From: an uncultured Alphaproteobacteria bacterium | GTDB lineage: Bacteria > Pseudomonadota > Alphaproteobacteria > RF32 > CAG-239 | Direction of reading: 5' to 3' | Assembly: GCA_934270475.1 (NCBI GenBank) | Contig: CAKQPS010000001.1 | Location: forward strand, 62,001 to 126,000 | DNA length: 64,000 nt | Shown: positions 8,560 to 18,280 of the stretch, one piece after another | Numbering within the stretch: the first letter of the stretch is position 1 | Layout of the letters: each line of letters begins with the position of its first letter | Program-made: the position numbers and the translations under genes | Notes under the pieces: model-generated | Databases searched by the model: none | The model's input: the letters and a program-made list of their open reading frames with translations, nothing else | What the model was told of the DNA's origin: nothing

Positions 8560-9352
8560 CTACAGTTCCTTTCAGCCATAACTTTTTGGCTATATTCATT
8601 ATATCTTCCGCCGCCTCCGAGTTTGGATAGCGATTCAGGAGCAAAACATGGTTCCTTATGGCGTCGCGCACGCGGGTATCGCGGCGGACTACTCCCAGCA
8701 AACGAGGAGTTGACGACATATATTGCTCGCAGGCATGCCGCAGCGTGTCATAGGTTCTTATTCCCTCTTCATAAGAATTAGCATAGTTTATTAAAATTTG
8801 CAAACTCTTATATGGAATGTTCCGCCCGCTCTTTTGCAAAAAATCATAGGTTGAAACCACGCTTGCCGGTTCGCCGGTGCAAATTAAAATTATATTCGCA
8901 GGAGGCAGCAAATTAGACAAGACTTTTTCAGAAGATGACAAATCTATAACCACTTCATTATAATTTTGCGCCAGCAAAGCCAAATCTTCACGCATAATCT
9001 GCAATCGTCCGGTGGGCACGCTTTCCAGCAAATCACTGCCGACTACGCCGCTGATTACATCAAACTTTTTTTTGTTTACAGGCGTCACTGCCTGATTTAG
9101 GGTAATTTTTCCGTCAATAACTTCATTAAGGTAATGCTTATAGTCTAAATCAAGCTGAAAATCAGTGTTTAGCAAACCATTGTCAGCATCAAACAGCAAA
9201 ACGCTTTTATGCAGCAAATTCAAGGCATGAGCCAGCGTTATGGATATCCAAGTTTTTCCGGTGCCGCCCAAGCCCGACACCACCGCCGTAACCGAAACTT
9301 GAGGCGTTAAAAATAAGTTTTTAGCAAATTTTATATTATCCTGATTTATCAT
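8543..9352 (-). CDS. ParA/MinD-family ATPase
   Basis: About 269 aa from the ATG at 9352 (an ATG at 9409 would add 19 residues, with no clear ribosome site). The deviant Walker A GLGGTGKTWIS, the DADNGLLNTD segment and VVIDLSS mark a MinD/FlhG-like positioning ATPase. FlhG-like features are the DAD.GL.N motif and the late RRDTRVRDAIR, but no flagellar gene is nearby. It heads the leftward operon with the J-domain protein; a gene pair of this sort suggests spatial control of a membrane complex. The assignment within the family is uncertain. Confidence 0.72.
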   Translation of the reverse strand: MINQDNIKFAKNLFLTPQVSVTAVVSGLGGTGKTWISITLAHALNLLHKSVLLFDADNGLLNTDFQLDLDYKHYLNEVIDGKITLNQAVTPVNKKKFDVISGVVGSDLLESVPTGRLQIMREDLALLAQNYNEVVIDLSSSEKVLSNLLPPANIILICTGEPASVVSTYDFLQKSGRNIPYKSLQILINYANSYEEGIRTYDTLRHACEQYMSSTPRLLGVVRRDTRVRDAIRNHVLLLNRYPNSEAAEDIMNIAKKLWLKGTVDEHGF

Positions 9353-9471
9353 CTTGTACTTTTCTATTTTTGTTATTATGATAGTGGCAAATTTATTGTT
9401 TTCTTGCAAATGATTAAAACCTTTTTAACACAATTTATTTATCATTATTGCAGAAAGAATAAGGAATGCAG

Positions 9472-10446
9472 ATGAAAAGGCTTTTGTTTTATATTTTATT
9501 TTTGCTGACGGCAGCGGCGCAAAGCTGTTTTGCCCAACATATGGTGCAAAAAGAAAGCTATTTGAAAGACGATGTGTCTGTTATCGGCTTGCCGGATTAT
9601 CCGCCTTTTTCCTATTATGAATTAGACAATCGCTCAAACTCTATTTATTACAGCGCATTTTTGAAACCTTTACAGGATATTGCGCAAAGAAATGAATTTA
9701 AACTAAAAATCAGCTATTTTATGGGTATTCCGACACTTGAAAATGTGATTTTGGATATCAGAAGCGGAAAATCCCAGTTTTTTTTAGGCGCTTATTCCAA
9801 TACTAAAATGTTTACCGGCATAGAATTAGTGTATCCGGCGGTAGTTTCCAACCCTATTCACGTTATCACGCTGCCGGAAACGCAGGAAAAAATAAAATCT
9901 GCCAAAGACCTGACTAACCTTAAAGGAGTTATCAGCAAAACAGAATATCTGAGCGATTTTGTTTTACGTAAAATTAAACCGCTTAAACTGACTTATCTTG
10001 AATCTCCTTACGATACTTATGAAAAATTATTCACCGGCGAGGCTGACTATATTATCGGCGGTTTGTATTATAACCGCATAATGGCAAGCCGCTACGGCAT
10101 TGAGCAATATCTGTCATATTCCACAAAACCGCTGTTCAAAATTCCGGTTTTTGTTGCCTTGTCAAAATTAACGCCGCAAATGTCTCTGTATGAAAAAATA
10201 TTAACTCAAGAATTTAATAAACCGGATTTCGGCAATGCCGTAAAAAAAGAAATTTTACGCATGGTAGAAGAGGAAATTACTAAAAATCAAGGTATTGTGC
10301 CGCCGGCTTTTGCCAGCCATATTGTGCCTGCTGCCGCCGATACAGAACTACCGGTTACCGATGCTCCAGGGACAAACAACGGCGGGAAAATTGTGGAGCA
10401 GCAACAAAAAGAAAAATCTATTGATGAAGTGCTTGATGGAATTTAA
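9472..10446 (+). CDS. Periplasmic solute-binding protein, amino-acid type
   Basis: 324 aa from the ATG at 9472 (AAGGA six bases upstream; the ATG at 9466 would touch it). A signal peptide MKRLLFYILFLLTAAAQSCFA is followed by a type 3 periplasmic binding fold: VIGLPDYPPFSYYE near the start, then GKSQFFLGAYSNT and YETYEK-like lobes. The C terminus is Pro/Thr-rich. No permease or ATPase partner is next to it; instead fzlA follows 13 bp later. It may feed a transporter encoded elsewhere or act as a sensor. Confidence 0.72.
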   Translation: MKRLLFYILFLLTAAAQSCFAQHMVQKESYLKDDVSVIGLPDYPPFSYYELDNRSNSIYYSAFLKPLQDIAQRNEFKLKISYFMGIPTLENVILDIRSGKSQFFLGAYSNTKMFTGIELVYPAVVSNPIHVITLPETQEKIKSAKDLTNLKGVISKTEYLSDFVLRKIKPLKLTYLESPYDTYEKLFTGEADYIIGGLYYNRIMASRYGIEQYLSYSTKPLFKIPVFVALSKLTPQMSLYEKILTQEFNKPDFGNAVKKEILRMVEEEITKNQGIVPPAFASHIVPAAADTELPVTDAPGTNNGGKIVEQQQKEKSIDEVLDGI

Positions 10447-10459
10447 GGAGGTTTTATAA

Positions 10460-11125
10460 ATGGTTCTTTTGGTGCATAATAGTGTTTTGCCTCAATGCCG
10501 CAAAATCAGAATTTTGATGGCAGAGAAAAAAATGCTGTTTGTTTTGAAAGAAGAAAATCCGTGGAAATTGTCGAAGGATATTATGAAAATAAATCCTGCC
10601 GGCGAGCTCCCTGTGTTTATTTATGACGGAAACATCATTTCCGGCAACTATGCCATCACTGAATTTTTGGAAGAAACCTACACCCAAAACCGCCTGATTA
10701 ACGGCAACAATAAAGAGCGTGCCGAAATCCGGCGTTTGGTTGATTGGTTTGACAACAAATTCAGCCATGAAGTTTATCAATATATCGCCGGAGAAAAAAT
10801 ATATAAGCGTTTTGCTTTACAACAGCCGCCGGAATCCCGCCGCATCAAGGCAGGAATAAATAACCTGCGCTTTCATTTGGAATATATAGACTGGATTACC
10901 GAGCGGTACAACTATTTAGCCGGCAATAATTTTTCACTTGCCGATATCAGCGCCGCCGCACAGCTCTCTATTATAGACTATTTGGGTGATGTGCCTTGGG
11001 AAGACTATAAAAATGCCAAGCTTTGGTATTCTAAAATTAAATCACGACCAAGTTTCAAAGACATTTTAGGCGATAGATTCAAGGGTATTTATCCGGCTAA
11101 ACATTATGACGATTTGGATTTTTAA
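10460..11125 (+). CDS. fzlA: FtsZ-associated GST-like protein FzlA
   Basis: 221 aa with an N-terminal thioredoxin-like and C-terminal helical GST fold. The LMAEKK...EENPWK...NPAGELPVFI segment, RRLVDWFDNKF, DYLGDVPWEDY and especially the terminal HYDDLDF match FzlA, the alphaproteobacterial division protein that binds FtsZ filaments and couples them to septal wall synthesis. The GST catalytic Ser/Cys is not evident, as expected for FzlA. TAAGGAGG lies before the ATG. The downstream lipoprotein gene begins one base after its stop. Confidence 0.88.
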   Translation: MVLLVHNSVLPQCRKIRILMAEKKMLFVLKEENPWKLSKDIMKINPAGELPVFIYDGNIISGNYAITEFLEETYTQNRLINGNNKERAEIRRLVDWFDNKFSHEVYQYIAGEKIYKRFALQQPPESRRIKAGINNLRFHLEYIDWITERYNYLAGNNFSLADISAAAQLSIIDYLGDVPWEDYKNAKLWYSKIKSRPSFKDILGDRFKGIYPAKHYDDLDF

Positions 11126-11126
11126 T

Positions 11127-11585
11127 ATGAGATATTTACTGCTGGCAACATTGGCTTTTTTGACTTCCTGCTCTTCTTGGGGCGGAGAAGGACAGATTAT
11201 TTATCACTGGGAAAGAGAACGCACCGGCGTGCAAAAATTTTCCCGCGACCATTCCGAATGTTTGAAAAAAGCCGAAGGCTGGCTGCATTGGCCTGATTTC
11301 AGCAGTTGGTTATATTCAGAAGAATATCGCTATAACATTGTGGTTGACTGGCACAAAACAAAAGGAATTTGGGCAAGCTACGTGCCATACCGCGGCGCTT
11401 CGCCTTTATTGGTAAATTCCATCAGAGATTCTGCCGACTCCGACCCGCGCGAATATCGTCTCTGCATGGAAGAAAAAGGCTATTGGCACAGAAAATATGA
11501 TATTCCGACCGTGACTAACGTTTTTGTTTATAATCCGCAAAAAGGAACCGACCGCGTGCCTTTAGAAGATATTTACAGCAAATAA
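11127..11585 (+). CDS. Small lipoprotein of unknown function
   Basis: 152 aa from the ATG at 11127 with a lipoprotein signal MRYLLLATLAFLTSC (lipobox LTSC). The mature part is rich in aromatic residues and has two Cys in ECLKKAEGW and LCMEEKGYW, which may form a disulfide. It follows fzlA by one base, so it is probably co-expressed with it. Its last 13 bases overlap the end of the convergent efflux gene. No family is recognised. Confidence 0.72.
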   Translation: MRYLLLATLAFLTSCSSWGGEGQIIYHWERERTGVQKFSRDHSECLKKAEGWLHWPDFSSWLYSEEYRYNIVVDWHKTKGIWASYVPYRGASPLLVNSIRDSADSDPREYRLCMEEKGYWHRKYDIPTVTNVFVYNPQKGTDRVPLEDIYSK

Positions 11586-12967
11586 CCGCCGCCGCAAGCT
11601 TTATAATACGCAACCAAATTTTGAAATACCTGCGCCTTGCTTTGCAAGCTGTTGTTTTGCGCTTGCAAGCGGTTTTGCTCCATTGTCAAAAAATCGGAAA
11701 ATTCAATTAAGCCGTTACGATAGCGTTCGGCAGAAGCTGAAACAACTTTGTTCATTTTTGCCACAGCGTTGTTTTGCGCCTGATTGCTTTTCAGCTCGTT
11801 CTGCACGGCAATCATCGCATTTTTTAGCTCTGCAACGGCAGAAAGCACCGATTTTTTATATTGCGCAAAAGCCTCTTCCTTTTGCGCTTTTTGTTTTTCT
11901 ACCTGATTTTGCAGCCGGTTCCAATCCAAAAGCGGAACAGAAACCAATGGTTCATAATTATAGCTTTGACTTTTAGAATTAAACAGGCTGTTGCCCCCGC
12001 TGGCGGCATAGCCCCACAGCGCCGATATGCTGACATTTGGATATAAATCTGCCACCGCCGCACCGACCAAAGCATTTTGCGCTATCAAATTTTGCTCTGC
12101 CGCCGCCACATCGGGACGATTGCGAATTACATCTGCCGGCAAGGCATATAAGGCTTTGGTATTATACTGATAACTGCCGGCAAATATCGGAGATTTTTTT
12201 TCGCTATCCACCGGCAGCTGCGACGGCAAAACTCCCGCCAACACCGCCAGTGTATTTTTATATTGCTCCATTTCGCTTTGCAACGCTGGTATCTGCGCTT
12301 CTGTCGCCGCAACCAAATATTCTGCCTGATTATAAGCTATATCATCGGTTAATCCGCTTTTATATTTAGCGGAAACCGTTGAAAATATGTCTTTTTGCAA
12401 AGCTAAATTTTGACGCGCTATCCGCAATTTTTCTGCTGCTAATTTCATATTGATATAATTTGCAGCCAATTCTGCCGCCACCACGGTTTTAACATTGCTC
12501 AACGTATAGCTTTCCGCTTTCAGCTGAGCTGCAGCCGCCTCATCTTGCCGACGTCCTTTACCCCATAAATCAAATTCCCATGAAGCATCGAATCCGGCGG
12601 AGTAATAATGACTGTCGGCGGTCGGACCGATATTTTTGCTGTTTTTTTGATAGTCATAGCCGCCGCGTCCGTTTATTTGCGGCAAAAATCCGGCTTGACT
12701 TATTTTCAAAGACGCGCGCGCTTGTTTTAGGCGAGATACAGCAACTTCTATATCTGTACTGTTTTGCAACCCCATATCAATAAGACGATTTAAATCCTCG
12801 TCACCAAATAAGGCATACCAATTTTTTGCCGGCTGAACTCCGTTTTTTAACGCCAATTCCTGTTTTATAACGCTGTCATTGTAGCGGTTGGTTTTGGCAT
12901 AGTCCTGTCCTACTGTACAGGCTGCCGCCGCAAAACACATAACCAGCACAGAACTTGTTTTACGCAT
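11573..12967 (-). CDS. Outer-membrane efflux lipoprotein, NodT/OprM type
   Basis: TolC-like outer-membrane channel of a tripartite efflux system, 464 aa from the ATG at 12967 (GGAGGA seven bases upstream). It has a lipoprotein signal MRKTSSVLVMCFAAAAC, then two repeated outer-membrane-factor domains with long helices (LNRLIDMGLQNSTDIEVAVSRLKQARA; VIRNRPDVAAAEQNLIAQNALVGAAVADLYPNVSIS). It overlaps the pump gene by 8 bp, giving the operon order fusion protein, pump, channel. Confidence 0.92.
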   Translation of the reverse strand: MRKTSSVLVMCFAAAACTVGQDYAKTNRYNDSVIKQELALKNGVQPAKNWYALFGDEDLNRLIDMGLQNSTDIEVAVSRLKQARASLKISQAGFLPQINGRGGYDYQKNSKNIGPTADSHYYSAGFDASWEFDLWGKGRRQDEAAAAQLKAESYTLSNVKTVVAAELAANYINMKLAAEKLRIARQNLALQKDIFSTVSAKYKSGLTDDIAYNQAEYLVAATEAQIPALQSEMEQYKNTLAVLAGVLPSQLPVDSEKKSPIFAGSYQYNTKALYALPADVIRNRPDVAAAEQNLIAQNALVGAAVADLYPNVSISALWGYAASGGNSLFNSKSQSYNYEPLVSVPLLDWNRLQNQVEKQKAQKEEAFAQYKKSVLSAVAELKNAMIAVQNELKSNQAQNNAVAKMNKVVSASAERYRNGLIEFSDFLTMEQNRLQAQNNSLQSKAQVFQNLVAYYKACGGGYLL

Positions 12968-15900
12968 TTTTATCCTCCGTTTTACTAATATCACGCGGAC
13001 CGAAATATTCTTTTACATGCTCAAAAAAGGCAAACAGCGCCGGAATAAAGATGATGCCAATTAAAGTCGCTGCTATCATGCCGTAAAACACCGATGAGCC
13101 GATGGCAATTTGCGAGCTGGCACCAGCGCCGGTTGCCACAATCATTGGAAACACGCCTAAAATAAAGGTAAACGCCGTCATCAAAACCGCACGGTAGCGT
13201 TCTTCGGCGCCGCGGCGCGCTGCCTCGGTTATATCCAATCCCTGCTCACGATACATTTTGGTAAATTCCACAATAAGAATAGCATTCTTCGCTGCCAAAC
13301 CGATAAGCATTATCAATCCCAGCTGCGCGTAAATACTGAGCGACTGTCCCATAAACAGCAATCCGACCAAGGCGCCTAAGATTGCAAAAACTGTCGAAAA
13401 TATAACCGCTAACGCCAAAAGCCAACTTTCATACAAAGCTACCAAAAACAAATAACAGAAAACCACCGCCAAACTAATCAGAATCACTGCCAAACCTCGG
13501 GTTTCCACCTCTTGCAAGCTTAAACCAGTCCACCAAATTCCATATTCTTTCGGCAGCTCTTTTTCCAAATGTTCTATTTCATTTAAAGCCGTGCCGCTGC
13601 TTACGCCGACTTTAGACTGGGCGGTTACCGATGCTGCCGTATATTGATTGAAGCGATAAATAATTTTGGGCGAAAGTTCATTTTTAACTTCGGCAAAGCT
13701 ATTTATCCGCACTAAATTACCATCAGACGAGCGCGCATATAAATTTCCTATATCTTCCGGCTGGCGGCGGTATTGATAATCTGCCTGCAAAATAACTTTA
13801 TTGACCTGTCCGCTTAGAGTTATGTTATTGATATAGCGCGAACCTAAGTTATTTTGCAAAGTAGTAAACAGCGACGACACCGGAATTTTATAATATTCCG
13901 CCTTTTTGCGGTCTATGTCTAAATATATGTGCGGCGTCTGCGCAGTAAAAGTGGTGAAAGCATAGTCAAAATATCCGCTTTTATTTATGGTGCGTAAATA
14001 TTTCTGAAGCTGCTCATATAGCTTTTGCGGCGAAGTATTGCCGTTCATGGTAACAAAATCCCATGATATGCCGTTGCTTTGCCCAACTCCGGGAATTGCC
14101 GGCGGAGCAAAAAAGTTTATAACCGCCTGTTTATTGCCGGAAAATTGCCACCGCAAATCGCTGCTTATGGCTTCTATTGATAAATTTTTAGATTTCCGTT
14201 CGTCCCAATTATCTAATCCGATAACGCCCAAAGCCACGTTTTCACCGCTGCCGCCGAGCATACTGTAGCCGGCAACTGAAATAAAATATTTAACGCCTTT
14301 GGCTTGGAGTATTTTATCCTTCATTTCGCCCAAAACTTTATTGGTTTCGTTTATACTGGAAGTATCTGCCAATTGGATATTAGCAAAAATAATGCCCTGA
14401 TCTTCTTCCGGCAAAAATGAAGTCGGCGTATAAACAAAACCTAAGGCAATCAACCCCATTGTTCCCAGCATACACAACAGCATAATTTTCAAATGTTCGG
14501 AAAAATAGACAACTGCTTTTAAGTAGTGCCCCTTGCTTTTATCCAGCATTTTATCAAACCAAGCAAAAAAGCCGTGCGGCTGAGAGTTTTCGTCGCCGCG
14601 CAGAAATATAGCGCATAAAGCCGGACTTAAAGTCAAGGCGTTGACCGCCGAAAAAGTAACAGCCGTAGCAATTGTAACCGCAAACTGCTGATAGATTTTA
14701 CCGGTAATTCCCGCCATTAAACCAACTGGAATAAAGATAGCCAGCAAAACAAACGTGGTGGCGACAATGGCGCTGCCGATTTGCTGCATTGCGATGATTG
14801 AGGCGGTTTTTGCGTCTTGTTTTTCATTCAGAATCAAATACTGCACCCGCTCCACCACAATAATGGCGTCATCAACCACCAAGCCTATTGCCAAAATCAT
14901 TGCAAACAATGTTAATATGTTGATGTTAAACCCAAGAAGATACACCACTATAAAAGTAGCAATCAGCGACACCGGAATTGTAAACAGCGGGATAAGCGTG
15001 GTTTTCAATTTTTGCAGAAAAATATAAGTTACCAGCACCACCAGCAAAAAGGTAATAACCAGCGTATCTATAATACTTTGAATGGAGGCGCGCACATATT
15101 CCGTGGAATCATAAGCAACCTGAAAGTCCATATCATCAGGCAAAACTTCTGCTAAATCGGCAATTTTTTGGCGCAGGTTATCCATAATCTGCAAAGAATT
15201 GGAATTTGGCAGCTGATTGATTGCCATAATCAGCGCCGGAGCATTGTTAAAACCGGATTTTATATTATAGGTATCCGCTCCAAGCTCAACCTTTGCCACA
15301 TCTTTAAGATATATTTGAGCACCATCGGCACCGGAAGCGATGACAATATTTTCAAAATCTGCCACACTGTTCAGCAAGCCTTTTGCCGTCAGCGACAGAA
15401 CCATTTTATTATCTTTAGCACTGGGTGCAGAACCAATGCTGCCGACCGATGCCTGCACATTTTGACTTTTTACAGCATTCATTACATCACTGCTGTTCAG
15501 CCCCAAAGCATTCAGCTTATCCAAATTCAGCCAAATGCGCATACTGTATTGCGGACCGAATATCTGCACCCCACCCACACCTTTAACACGAGCCAAGGCA
15601 TTTTTTATGTTGGTATAAGCATAGTTGCTCAAAAATAAATCATCATAAGTATGGTTCGGCGAACGTAAAACCAACAGCGCTAAAATATTCGGGTTTTGCG
15701 TTTTGACGCTTACTCCATATTGATTAACCTCATCAGGCAGCTCCGATGTTACCTGCTGCAAGCGGTTTTGCACCTTTACCTGCGCAATATCTGCATCTGT
15801 CCCGACATCAAATGTCACCGTCAGTTCGTAGGAACCGTTATCATCAGAAGACGAAGACATATAAAGCATATTTTCCACGCCGTTGATTTCATTTTCTATC

Positions 15901-16094
15901 GGCACGGCAACCGTATCAACCAGCACTTGCGAACCAGCGCCGGAATATGTAGTGGAAACGACTATTTGCGGCGGAGTAATTTCCGGATATTGCGCCACCG
16001 GCAAAACAGCCAGCGAAAGCAAGCCCAAAATTATAAGCACAATGGAAAGCACAATGGCAAAACGCGGACGATTGATAAAAAATGCCGAAAACAT
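12960..16094 (-). CDS. acrB: RND multidrug efflux pump, HAE1 family
   Basis: 1044-aa inner-membrane proton/drug antiporter. The start FINRPRFAIVLSIVLIILG is typical; the TM4 motif GLVVDDAIIVVERV contains the paired Asp residues of the proton relay, and the lysine partner lies in TM10 within AAKNAILIVEF. Two large periplasmic loops form the porter domain. It sits between its membrane-fusion partner (3 bp upstream) and its outer-membrane channel. acrB names the family, not a proven orthologue. No TetR-type regulator is adjacent. Confidence 0.95.
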   Translation of the reverse strand: MFSAFFINRPRFAIVLSIVLIILGLLSLAVLPVAQYPEITPPQIVVSTTYSGAGSQVLVDTVAVPIENEINGVENMLYMSSSSDDNGSYELTVTFDVGTDADIAQVKVQNRLQQVTSELPDEVNQYGVSVKTQNPNILALLVLRSPNHTYDDLFLSNYAYTNIKNALARVKGVGGVQIFGPQYSMRIWLNLDKLNALGLNSSDVMNAVKSQNVQASVGSIGSAPSAKDNKMVLSLTAKGLLNSVADFENIVIASGADGAQIYLKDVAKVELGADTYNIKSGFNNAPALIMAINQLPNSNSLQIMDNLRQKIADLAEVLPDDMDFQVAYDSTEYVRASIQSIIDTLVITFLLVVLVTYIFLQKLKTTLIPLFTIPVSLIATFIVVYLLGFNINILTLFAMILAIGLVVDDAIIVVERVQYLILNEKQDAKTASIIAMQQIGSAIVATTFVLLAIFIPVGLMAGITGKIYQQFAVTIATAVTFSAVNALTLSPALCAIFLRGDENSQPHGFFAWFDKMLDKSKGHYLKAVVYFSEHLKIMLLCMLGTMGLIALGFVYTPTSFLPEEDQGIIFANIQLADTSSINETNKVLGEMKDKILQAKGVKYFISVAGYSMLGGSGENVALGVIGLDNWDERKSKNLSIEAISSDLRWQFSGNKQAVINFFAPPAIPGVGQSNGISWDFVTMNGNTSPQKLYEQLQKYLRTINKSGYFDYAFTTFTAQTPHIYLDIDRKKAEYYKIPVSSLFTTLQNNLGSRYINNITLSGQVNKVILQADYQYRRQPEDIGNLYARSSDGNLVRINSFAEVKNELSPKIIYRFNQYTAASVTAQSKVGVSSGTALNEIEHLEKELPKEYGIWWTGLSLQEVETRGLAVILISLAVVFCYLFLVALYESWLLALAVIFSTVFAILGALVGLLFMGQSLSIYAQLGLIMLIGLAAKNAILIVEFTKMYREQGLDITEAARRGAEERYRAVLMTAFTFILGVFPMIVATGAGASSQIAIGSSVFYGMIAATLIGIIFIPALFAFFEHVKEYFGPRDISKTEDKNA

Positions 16095-16097
16095 AGC

Positions 16098-17222
16098 TTA
16101 TTTCTCCTCTGTCTGAGCTGATTCAACCTCTGCCTTTTGCCCCAATAACCTTGGTTCAATTTCTTGAGTTATAAGCATTTCACCGGTGCCGAAATCATTT
16201 TTAACTACATAATCGCCGTCTTTTTCGGTAATGACTTTTATTGTTTTTTCGGCAATTATTTTATTTTTCAAAACATAAACCGTGTAACCGTCATTTTTTA
16301 TCTGCACCAAATTTTTGGGCAGAAGCAGCACATTTTTATATGTATGCTCCAACAAAACTTTTACATAGGCATTTGGCACAAGAACTCGCTTTTGATTTTC
16401 AAACTCGGCATAAACAGCCAAAGTATTAGTGCTTTTTTCCAAAGCATTTTCAGTATAAATCACTTTGCCGGAAAACGGGTACAATTCTCCGTCTGAAAGA
16501 ATAATTTTAACTTTATCGGCAAACAAATCATGATTTTGCAAAAATTCTTTATCCGTTACCGAAAAAATTACCCGCGCCGGATTATATTGCACAATCCGCA
16601 CCAAAGCCGGCGACATATCCGGTGAAACAAAATCGCCGACGGCAACGTTGATATTGCCCAATACTCCGTCAAACGGAGCCCGTACAAAAGTATAATTCAA
16701 ATTTATGCGCGCTGTTTCAAACTCAGCCTCTGCTTGCTTGGAAGCCGCTTCGGCGTTTAACAATGCGGTTTTAGCATTGTCAAGCTCGGTTTGCGACACC
16801 GCCTTGGCTCCGGCCTTTTGCAAACGATTATATTGGCTTTGCGCGTTCTGCAAATCGGCGGCGCAGGAAAGAATTTTTGCATACGCCGAAGTAAGAGCTG
16901 TTTTATATTCGTCCTGTTTTAATATAACGATAACATCGCCTTTATTGACGGTTTGTCCGCTGTCTGCCGGAATCTGCGTGATATATCCGCTTAAATACGG
17001 CAAAATATTTACACTGCGCACGGCGGCGACGCGTCCGATAAAACTTTTAGCCACCTCAACGTCTTGCGGCTCGGGAAACTCCGCCGACACAGCAGGTAAA
17101 CTGCTTGGTTCAGCCTTTTCAACCAGCTGCGGGTGCTTATGCATATACAAAAACAACGCACCGCCCGCTATTATCAATAACAGAATTAAAATAAGCAAAT
17201 TTTTGAACGTGTCCTTTTTCAT
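16098..17222 (-). CDS. acrA: RND membrane fusion protein
   Basis: 374 aa from the ATG at 17222 (AGAGAGG upstream; 19 further codons are open). An N-terminal membrane anchor (FKNLLILILLLIIAGGALFLYM) is followed by the biotinyl-lipoyl halves (GYITQIPADSGQTVNKGDVIVILKQDEY and FVRAPFDGVLGNINVAVGDFV), an alpha-helical hairpin between them and a beta-barrel. It links pump and channel across the periplasm. First gene of the three-gene efflux operon. Confidence 0.93.
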   Translation of the reverse strand: MKKDTFKNLLILILLLIIAGGALFLYMHKHPQLVEKAEPSSLPAVSAEFPEPQDVEVAKSFIGRVAAVRSVNILPYLSGYITQIPADSGQTVNKGDVIVILKQDEYKTALTSAYAKILSCAADLQNAQSQYNRLQKAGAKAVSQTELDNAKTALLNAEAASKQAEAEFETARINLNYTFVRAPFDGVLGNINVAVGDFVSPDMSPALVRIVQYNPARVIFSVTDKEFLQNHDLFADKVKIILSDGELYPFSGKVIYTENALEKSTNTLAVYAEFENQKRVLVPNAYVKVLLEHTYKNVLLLPKNLVQIKNDGYTVYVLKNKIIAEKTIKVITEKDGDYVVKNDFGTGEMLITQEIEPRLLGQKAEVESAQTEEK

Positions 17223-17294
17223 TTTATCTTGAGCCTCTCTAAACTTTTGATTGACTCCTAGATATGTGATAAAAAACACTTTTCAAGTGATTGA

Positions 17295-18179
17295 CTACTG
17301 CAAAACCTCTATGGCTTTAGAAATTTTACGAATAGAATTTAGTTCTATTTGGCGCACTCGTTCTTTTGAGATGTTATAAGCCTGACTTAAATCCTCTAAA
17401 GTTATGGTTTCATCGCTCATACGACGTTTAAACAAAATATCTTTTTCCCGCGGGTTTAATACCGTGATTGCCTGATTAAACAATTTGCGCCGATAGTTCA
17501 TGGTTTCTTTATAGGCATAGCGTTCTTCCTGATTAGGCTTGCCGTCCGAAATAAAATCCATCCATTCGGCCGTGCGCTCAGAATCGCTGTCTACCGGAGA
17601 ATTAAGCGAACCGTCATGAGCCTTCAAGCGCATATTCATATCCGTAACTTCCTGCACACTGACATCAAGCAAGCGGGATATATCTTTTAAAACATCAGAT
17701 GAGAGTTCGCGGTCGTCCACTAAATTCAAGCTGTTTTTAATTTTACGCAAGTTGAAAAACAGCTTCTTTTGCGCAGCGGTGGTGCCGAGTTTAACCAACG
17801 ACCAAGAATTTAAAATATATTTCTGCACCGAGGCTTTTATCCACCACAAAGCATAAGTAGAAAAACGGAAGCCTTTATCCGGTTCAAACTTGTCAATGGC
17901 ATACAGCAAACCAATATTGCCTTCGGAAATCATTTCACTTACCGGCAAACCGTAACCGCGATAACGCGAAACCACTTTAACCACCAGCCGTAAATGCGAG
18001 GTAATAAGTTGATATGCCACATCTTTGTTGCCGGTTTCTTTATATTTTGTTGCCAGCTTATATTCTTCTTCCTGAGTTAAAATCGGATATTTACGAATGT
18101 TTTGCAAATATCTAGCCATGTTAATTTCCGGAGAAAAATCAACTCCGGTAAGTGCTGTTAAATTTTCCATTACATTCAC
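17295..18179 (-). CDS. rpoH: Heat-shock sigma factor RpoH (sigma-32)
   Basis: 294 aa. Region 2 (SHLRLVVKVVSRYRGYGLPVSEMISEGNIGLLYAIDKFEPDKGFRFSTYALWWIKASVQKYIL) and region 4 (TLEDLSQAYNISKERVRQIELNSIRKI) are intact, and the RpoH box QKKLFFNLRK between them separates it from RpoD. It directs transcription of chaperone and protease genes. Two in-frame ATGs lie at 18179 and 18170; AGGGGAAG is close to both. It lies downstream of rluD on the same strand, a pairing usual in alphaproteobacteria. Confidence 0.95.
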   Translation of the reverse strand: MNVMENLTALTGVDFSPEINMARYLQNIRKYPILTQEEEYKLATKYKETGNKDVAYQLITSHLRLVVKVVSRYRGYGLPVSEMISEGNIGLLYAIDKFEPDKGFRFSTYALWWIKASVQKYILNSWSLVKLGTTAAQKKLFFNLRKIKNSLNLVDDRELSSDVLKDISRLLDVSVQEVTDMNMRLKAHDGSLNSPVDSDSERTAEWMDFISDGKPNQEERYAYKETMNYRRKLFNQAITVLNPREKDILFKRRMSDETITLEDLSQAYNISKERVRQIELNSIRKISKAIEVLQ

Positions 18180-18280
18180 TTCCCCTGTTAGTTGTTTAGA
18201 AGTATGATATAGAGGAAAATTTTTATAAACAACCTATACTTTAGTTTTATTTTTAGCTAAATATCAACTAAAGATTAGCT

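Noticed and set aside
12037..12369. Plus-strand frame opposite the NodT-type efflux gene
   Set aside because: The opposite strand has an unmistakable outer-membrane efflux protein in the same interval.
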